A stretch of DNA of 64,000 nucleotides. Source: Halopseudomonas litoralis. Lineage in GTDB: Bacteria; Pseudomonadota; Gammaproteobacteria; Pseudomonadales; Pseudomonadaceae. The notes under the pieces are model-generated. The model did no database searches. It was not told the DNA's origin and was given only the letters and a program-made list of their open reading frames with translations. Of this stretch, positions 58,902 to 64,000 are shown piece after piece. Numbering within the stretch: the first letter of the stretch is position 1; each line of letters begins with the position of its first letter. The position numbers were made by a program, and so were the translations under genes. The stretch lies in contig NZ_LT629748.1 in the NCBI RefSeq assembly GCF_900105005.1, forward strand, positions 1,612,001-1,676,000, written 5' to 3'.

Positions 58902-60604
58902 AGTTCAGCCCCCATGGAGAAATGCAGGCGAACACCTTCATCCGGATCGCTCACGGATTTGGCCAGGTCCAGGCGAATGGGACCAACCGGCGAGACCCAG
59001 CGGATACCCAGGCCGGCGCTGGTTTTCATCGGGTCCTCCCAACTGTCTACCGCGTTGCCGTGATCGATAAACACGGCCGCACGCCATTTCGGGCGAAATT
59101 CATATTGGTATTCCGCACTGGTTGCCATCAGGTAGCGTCCGCCGACCCGCTCTCCGGTTTCGTCGGTCGGTGCAAGAGTTCGATAGTCATAGCCACGCAC
59201 GCTCTGATCGCCACCGGCAAAGAAACGCAGCGACGGGGGCACGCTGGCAAAACCATCGCTGGCAATACCTCCGAGTTGCGCCCGGGCCAGAAAACGGTGA
59301 TTGTCCCAGAGTGTATACAGGCCCTTGACTGCCATGTTCAGTCGAAGAAAGTCGATATCCGACAACACACCGGCTTTGGCGCCCTGCAGATCCATCATCA
59401 TGCTGTAGCCCTGGCTGGGGTCCATGCTGTCGTCACTGATGGTGCGTTGAAAACCGAGGCTGGGGATCAGCAAGGTGCTGCGCCCGGAATCGCTACCCAG
59501 GGAGTAGCGCTCCTGTTCCAGGCGTAAACCTATGCTGCGGTTCCAGCCGTTATCCAGTCGCCGCTGAAACAATCCGCCGAGCACCATGGTCTGACTTTCG
59601 GTATCGTCGATGTGTTCACGCTGCCAGCCGGAGAAAAAACGCAGGTGACTGGACTGCGGCGGTGTGAGAGGTATTTGGTACCAGGATGTCACCTTTTGTC
59701 GTGGCTCGGACAGTTCCAGCTCGGCACCGCGACTGTGGCCCCGGGAGTTGAGCCAGTGTTGCTTCCAGTCCGCCTTAGCTCGGGGACCAACGTCCGTGGA
59801 GAAACCGCCACCAAAACCGAGCGAATGGGGATCGCGCGCCTTGAGTTCGGCGCGCACCGGGATCTCGCCATCCACCGCCTGATCCGGCGGGGCCGATACC
59901 TGCACCGCCTCGAAGTAGCCGCTGGACAGCAGTTCGCGATTGAATTCGGCGATCAGGTCAGCATCGTAGGGCACACCGGGGTAAAAAGGCACCATGCGCT
60001 GCAGCAGGTCAAGGTCGAATGGCGTCTCCGAGAAGCTCACGCTGCCAAGTCGATAACGGTCCCCTGTATCGTAACGGAGGACAACATCGGCGAGATTCTC
60101 CTCCACATCGATCAACAGACGGTTTTCCAGAAACTCGCTGGAGAAATAGCCGTAACGCAATGCCTGGTTTTCCAGCAGGGATTTTGTGTCTTCATAATGG
60201 CCATGATGCAATTGCGCGCCGGGCATCAGATGACGGCTGCGCGGAAAGCGAAAATAGTCGGCATCCCGTCCTGAGCCACTTACCTCCAGGGTGACCTCAT
60301 CCAATAGTACCGGCTCACCCAGGGTTACCTCCAACAGCAATACCGGATCCGCATCGGAACCGGTCACCCGCGGGCGAACCCGGGGATGATAATAGCCCAG
60401 AGCCTGAAGCGCGCTGAGCGCCTGCTCCCGGCTGGAGCGAGCCAGGCGCCACATGCCCTCCCGACTGGAAGCCGATACCGGTCCGATGAAGGCCTCTATG
60501 TTCTTTCTCGCCGCATCGTTGCGCGGCTCTACCTTCACTTCCAGCTCGGCGCGAGCAGCTGCGGTGAACAACAGTAACGCCAGCAGCGTAAGAAAACGGA
60601 CCAT
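58898..60604 (-). CDS. tamA: TamA, outer-membrane assembly factor (Omp85 family)
   Basis: 568 residues. Signal peptide MVRFLTLLALLLFTAAARA; three POTRA domains to about residue 250; a 16-strand beta barrel with the Omp85 motif region RFFAGGDQSVRGYDYRTLAP (VRGY lid-lock) and a C-terminal strand ending LHFSMGAEL. It forms the outer-membrane half of the TAM with TamB, encoded directly downstream with a four-base overlap. It is divergent from xthA. Confidence 0.95.
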   Translation of the reverse strand: MVRFLTLLALLLFTAAARAELEVKVEPRNDAARKNIEAFIGPVSASSREGMWRLARSSREQALSALQALGYYHPRVRPRVTGSDADPVLLLEVTLGEPVLLDEVTLEVSGSGRDADYFRFPRSRHLMPGAQLHHGHYEDTKSLLENQALRYGYFSSEFLENRLLIDVEENLADVVLRYDTGDRYRLGSVSFSETPFDLDLLQRMVPFYPGVPYDADLIAEFNRELLSSGYFEAVQVSAPPDQAVDGEIPVRAELKARDPHSLGFGGGFSTDVGPRAKADWKQHWLNSRGHSRGAELELSEPRQKVTSWYQIPLTPPQSSHLRFFSGWQREHIDDTESQTMVLGGLFQRRLDNGWNRSIGLRLEQERYSLGSDSGRSTLLIPSLGFQRTISDDSMDPSQGYSMMMDLQGAKAGVLSDIDFLRLNMAVKGLYTLWDNHRFLARAQLGGIASDGFASVPPSLRFFAGGDQSVRGYDYRTLAPTDETGERVGGRYLMATSAEYQYEFRPKWRAAVFIDHGNAVDSWEDPMKTSAGLGIRWVSPVGPIRLDLAKSVSDPDEGVRLHFSMGAEL

Positions 60605-60730
60605 ATTTTATTCCAGCTTCAAGTCTGTACCGCAGGACGCGGTAACAAATCATCATGGGATGCTAACATGGTGACCGTTTCAGGCCGATAGGCATCCCGG
60701 CTTCTTCGTGTTATCAGGATAGGAATTGTA

Positions 60731-61546
60731 ATGAAAGTTGTCTCGTTCAATATCAACGGCTTGCGTGCCCGTCCGCATCAGTTGCAGGAAATCGTCAACA
60801 AACATGCCCCCGACGTCATTGGCCTGCAGGAAACCAAGGTGGACGACCCTGCCTTTCCACTGGAGTCCGTCCAGGCGCTGGGCTATCACGTGCATTTTCA
60901 CGGGCAGAAAGGCCATTACGGCGTGGCTCTGCTGACGCGCGAAGAACCGCTCTGGGTACGTAAAGGCTTTCCTGATGACGGTGAAGAAGCACAATGCCGC
61001 ATGATCAGCGCTGCCCTACCCTGCGCTGATGGCACCCCGCTGATCGTTTTCAATGGTTATTTCCCCCAGGGTGAAAGCCGCGATCATCCGATCAAGTTTC
61101 CGGCCAAGACCAAGTTCTACGCCGACCTGCAGGCTCATCTGCAGCAGGATTTCAGCGCCGATCAACGGCTGGTGGTCATGGGGGATGTGAATATTTCGCC
61201 GCAGGATGGTGATATCGGCATTGGTGAAGCCAATGCCAAACGGTGGCTGCGCACCGGCAAATGCAGTTTCCTGCCCGAGGAGCGTGAGTGGCTGCAGAAG
61301 CTCAAGGACTGGGGGTTGATCGACACCTTCCGACATATGAACCCTGATGTGACAGATCGTTTCAGCTGGTTTGACTACCGCAGCCGCGGCTTTGAGGACA
61401 CGCCAAAACGCGGCCTGCGTATCGATTTGGTAATGGCCAGCCTGGGGCTGATCGATCAATGTGTCGACACCGGTATCGATTACGACATCCGTGCGATGGA
61501 AAAACCATCAGATCATGCTCCGGTCTGGGCAAAGTTCTCCGTTTGA
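60731..61546 (+). CDS. xthA: exodeoxyribonuclease III (AP endonuclease)
   Basis: 271 residues of the ExoIII/EEP family: [23 protein letters not shown] (catalytic Glu), [15 protein letters not shown] (Asp/Asn), RIDLVMAS and the terminal [10 protein letters not shown] (Asp-His). It repairs abasic sites and 3' blocks. AGGATAGGAA precedes the ATG. It is separated from convergent clpA by a hairpin. Confidence 0.94.
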   Translation: MKVVSFNINGLRARPHQLQEIVNKHAPDVIGLQETKVDDPAFPLESVQALGYHVHFHGQKGHYGVALLTREEPLWVRKGFPDDGEEAQCRMISAALPCADGTPLIVFNGYFPQGESRDHPIKFPAKTKFYADLQAHLQQDFSADQRLVVMGDVNISPQDGDIGIGEANAKRWLRTGKCSFLPEEREWLQKLKDWGLIDTFRHMNPDVTDRFSWFDYRSRGFEDTPKRGLRIDLVMASLGLIDQCVDTGIDYDIRAMEKPSDHAPVWAKFSV

Positions 61547-61553
61547 AGCAGCA

Positions 61554-61581
61554 GGCTGACGGGGTTTACCCCGCGTCAGCC
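61554..61581. terminator. strong hairpin between convergent xthA and clpA
   Basis: GGCTGAC (61554-61560) pairs with GTCAGCC (61575-61581); inside, GGGG pairs with CCCC around TTTA with a two-base bulge. Serves as a bidirectional terminator, although T-runs are short. Confidence 0.7.
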
Positions 61582-61593
61582 TATCCACCGCTG

Positions 61594-63861
61594 TCAGGCC
61601 ATTTCCTCTTCCGGCACATCCAGTACCAACTCGCCGTCTCGCAAGGTGACATGCACCGTCCCGCCATGCTCGGCAAGATCGCCAAACAGGATCTGTTCAG
61701 CCAGCGGTCGCTTGATCTTGTCCTGGATCAGACGAGCCATTGGTCGCGCGCCCATCAGCGGATCATAGCCATGCTCTACCAACCAGTCGCGTGCGCTGTC
61801 GTCCACATCCAGCAATACATGCTTGTCTTCGAGTTGCGCCTGAAGTTCGATAAGGAATTTGTCCACCACGAACTTGACGCTGTCGTGACTGAGTCGGCCG
61901 AACTGGATGATGGTGTCCAGCCGGTTGCGGAACTCGGGAGTGAAGGTTTTCTTGATCACTTCCATCGCATCGGTGGAATGGTCCTGTGTAGTGAAGCCGA
62001 TGGATGATCGCGCCATGGATTCCGCGCCGGCGTTGGTGGTCAACACAATGATGGCATTACGAAAATCCGCCTTGCGCCCATTGTTGTCAGTCAGTGTGCC
62101 ATGATCCATGACCTGCAGCAGCAGGTTGAACACTTCCGGGTGGGCCTTCTCGATTTCGTCGAGCAACAGAACGCAATGCGGGGTCTTGTTGATAGCCTCG
62201 GTGAGCAGCCCGCCCTGGTCAAAACCGACGTAGCCCGGAGGCGCGCCGATCAGCCGAGAGACGGTATGTCGCTCCATGTATTCAGACATGTCAAAACGAA
62301 TCAACTCCACCCCGAGACTCTTGGCTAACTGGCGAGTCACTTCAGTCTTGCCCACCCCTGTAGGGCCGGAGAACAGGAATGACCCCACCGGTTTATCGGC
62401 CGACTTCAGCCCCGCACGCGACAGCTTGATTGCCGTGCTCAGGGCGCCGATGGCTTGATCCTGACCGAAAACAACCAGCTTCAGATCGCGCTCGAGGTTC
62501 TTCAGCTGTTCCTTGTCGCTGGTGGATACATGTTTTGGCGGGATCCGCGCGATTTTGGCGACAATAGCTTCGACTTCGGCGACGTCAATGCATTCGGGGC
62601 GCTCGTTCTTTGGCTTCAGGCGCTGATAGGCACCCGCCTCGTCAATGACGTCAATCGCCTTGTCCGGCATATGCCGGTCATTGATGTACCTATCGGCCAA
62701 CTCGGCGGCAGCCTTCAGCGACTCGTCGGTATAGCGAATGCTGTGGTGGTCCTCGAAGCGGCTGCGTAGACCCTTGAGAATCTGAATGGTATCGCTGACC
62801 GAAGGCTCGATGACATCAACCTTCTGGAAGCGTCGGGCCAACGCACGATCCTTCTCGAAGATGCCGCGAAATTCCTGGAAGGTGGTCGAACCGATGCAGC
62901 GGATCTCGCCGGACGAGAGCAACGGCTTGAGCAGGTTGGACGCATCCATAACCCCACCCGATGCCGCACCGGCCCCGATGATGGTGTGGATCTCATCGAT
63001 AAACAGGATAGCCTGGGGCCGCTTCTTCAGCTCCTTGAGCAACGCCTTGAAGCGCTTCTCGAAATCCCCACGGTATTTGGTCCCTGCCAACAATGCACCG
63101 AGGTCAAGCGAATAGACGACCGCCTCGTTGAGGATATCCGGTACTTCGCCGTCAACGATGCGTTTGGCCAGCCCTTCGGCAATGGCGGTCTTGCCCACCC
63201 CGGCCTCGCCGACCAGCAGCGGGTTGTTCTTGCGCCGGCGCACCAGAATCTGGGCTACGCGCTCGACTTCAGAGGCGCGCCCCACCAGCGGATCGATCCG
63301 CCCGAGCCGTGCCTGCTCATTCAGATTACTGGCGTAGGACTCCAGCGGATTGTTGGATGCAACCGCTTCGCCCGCCTCCTCGTCCATGCTCTCCGGATCG
63401 ACCTGCATGCCTTCATTGTCGTCGGCCACCTTGGAAATGCCGTGGGAGATGAAGTTGACAATATCGATTCGCGCAATATGTTGCTGCTTGAGGAAGAAGA
63501 CTGCCTGGCTTTCCTGCTCACTGAAGATCGCCGCCAGGACATTGGCCCCATTGACTTCGCCCTTGCCCGAACTCTGCACATGAAATACAGCACGCTGCAG
63601 AACGCGCTGGAAGCCTAGCGTAGGCTGGGTTTCACGTTCATTATCCTGAATGGGGATCAGCGGCGTGGTGGAGTCGATGAACTCCGCCAGGTCGCGCCGG
63701 AGCCGGTCCATGTCCGCACCGCAGGCGCGTAAGACCGCGAGCGCAGCCTGATTATCGAGCAAGGCGAGCAACAAATGCTCAACTGTCATGAATTCGTGGC
63801 GTTTGCTGCGAGCATCCTTGAACGCCAGGTTCAGGGTGATCTCCAGATCTCTATTAAGCAT
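61594..63861 (-). CDS. clpA: ClpA, ATPase subunit of the ClpAP protease
   Basis: 755 residues, normal length. An N-terminal Clp repeat domain (residues 1-145) for ClpS and substrates; the first AAA+ module with [20 protein letters not shown] and the Walker [16 protein letters not shown]; the second with [20 protein letters not shown] and [14 protein letters not shown]. The IGL-type loop for ClpP docking lies near residue 615 (SSIGFTTQ). It follows clpS with 34 bases between. Confidence 0.97.
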   Translation of the reverse strand: MLNRDLEITLNLAFKDARSKRHEFMTVEHLLLALLDNQAALAVLRACGADMDRLRRDLAEFIDSTTPLIPIQDNERETQPTLGFQRVLQRAVFHVQSSGKGEVNGANVLAAIFSEQESQAVFFLKQQHIARIDIVNFISHGISKVADDNEGMQVDPESMDEEAGEAVASNNPLESYASNLNEQARLGRIDPLVGRASEVERVAQILVRRRKNNPLLVGEAGVGKTAIAEGLAKRIVDGEVPDILNEAVVYSLDLGALLAGTKYRGDFEKRFKALLKELKKRPQAILFIDEIHTIIGAGAASGGVMDASNLLKPLLSSGEIRCIGSTTFQEFRGIFEKDRALARRFQKVDVIEPSVSDTIQILKGLRSRFEDHHSIRYTDESLKAAAELADRYINDRHMPDKAIDVIDEAGAYQRLKPKNERPECIDVAEVEAIVAKIARIPPKHVSTSDKEQLKNLERDLKLVVFGQDQAIGALSTAIKLSRAGLKSADKPVGSFLFSGPTGVGKTEVTRQLAKSLGVELIRFDMSEYMERHTVSRLIGAPPGYVGFDQGGLLTEAINKTPHCVLLLDEIEKAHPEVFNLLLQVMDHGTLTDNNGRKADFRNAIIVLTTNAGAESMARSSIGFTTQDHSTDAMEVIKKTFTPEFRNRLDTIIQFGRLSHDSVKFVVDKFLIELQAQLEDKHVLLDVDDSARDWLVEHGYDPLMGARPMARLIQDKIKRPLAEQILFGDLAEHGGTVHVTLRDGELVLDVPEEEMA

Positions 63862-63895
63862 ACTGCCCCCTCATCATGCGACTCTGGTCGCTTTA

Positions 63896-64000
63896 TTACG
63901 CATCGCGTTCTATCTGACACATCAATGGGTGCTGGCATTCCCTGGCATATTCATTCACCTGGGCAGCCTTGGTTTCGGCAACATCCCGTGAATAGACCCC
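63896..64000 (-). CDS. clpS: ClpS, N-degron adaptor of ClpAP (C-terminal end only)
   Basis: The last 34 codons: [20 protein letters not shown] then [14 protein letters not shown] and stop. This matches the ClpS C-terminus (E. coli has VYTAEVAETKVAMVNKYARE). The gene runs off the right edge; clpS directly before clpA on the same strand is the standard order. Confidence 0.93.
   Translation of the reverse strand, partial: GVYSRDVAETKAAQVNEYARECQHPLMCQIERDA

Noticed and set aside
63788..63991. Forward 67-codon frame at the right edge
   Set aside because: Antisense to the start of clpA and the end of clpS, both of which are unmistakable.
1..64000. CRISPR arrays and rRNA genes
   Set aside because: No spaced direct repeats or rRNA-like sequence were noticed in the window.

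Overview
The window looks like a chromosomal segment of a Pseudomonadaceae gammaproteobacterium (Pseudomonas in the broad sense, possibly the Halopseudomonas or P. stutzeri side; the genus is an inference). The right half carries typical Pseudomonas core loci: the icmP-type iron locus, pqqABCDE with pqqH and pqqF, dodecin, DUF2388, tpx, tamAB, xthA and clpSA. By eye it is G+C-rich throughout, except for a few AT-richer islands noted below.

Region 1 (1 to about 16.1 kb) is the right part of a trb-type integrative conjugative element with the gene order of the Tn4371 family. It holds the end of a CzcA/CusA-type RND metal pump, a short CDF cation transporter, a LysR regulator, an EexN-like entry-exclusion lipoprotein with a strong terminator, then traG, copG, trbB, C, D, E, J, L, F, G, I and a DUF2274 gene in one tightly overlapping operon. 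Integrase, relaxase and oriT are not in the window.

Region 2 (16.2 to 18.8 kb, minus strand, AT-richer) is a two-gene module of a class-2 OLD-family ATPase/TOPRIM nuclease and an unusually compact UvrD-like helicase. This is the architecture of Gabija anti-phage defence. About 0.5 kb without a convincing gene follows.

Region 3 (19.3 to 29.74 kb) is the right-hand third of a tailed prophage: a tail-tip and receptor-binding operon, a complete type IV pilin gene inserted in reverse orientation behind a near-consensus sigma-54 promoter, a divergent HTH-Sel1 gene with two palindromic operators, a lambda-R-type endolysin with Rz and a nested Rz1, and a LexA-boxed small gene. It ends at a 58-nt 3' fragment of tRNA-Leu(UAA), the attachment-site remnant. 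No head, portal, terminase, tape-measure or holin gene is present, so the prophage is either split by the ICE/defence block or heavily deleted.

Region 4 (29.98 to 64 kb) is ordinary chromosome. It contains DUF4105 and DUF2388 proteins, hemerythrin, glutathione reductase, a PCuAC copper chaperone, PilZ, a Fur-controlled periplasmic iron operon (icmP, DUF1111 di-haem protein, second imelysin, DUF1513), dodecin, an aldehyde dehydrogenase with a hexose-6-phosphate mutarotase, the full PQQ biosynthesis operon with both accessory peptidases, a truncated globin, an MDR oxidoreductase, an orphan tyrosine recombinase, tpx, tamB-tamA, xthA, clpA and the end of clpS.

The least ordinary piece is the prophage-borne, apparently host-regulated type IV pilin with its divergent HTH-Sel1 partner, next to a Gabija-like defence pair at an ICE/prophage junction.
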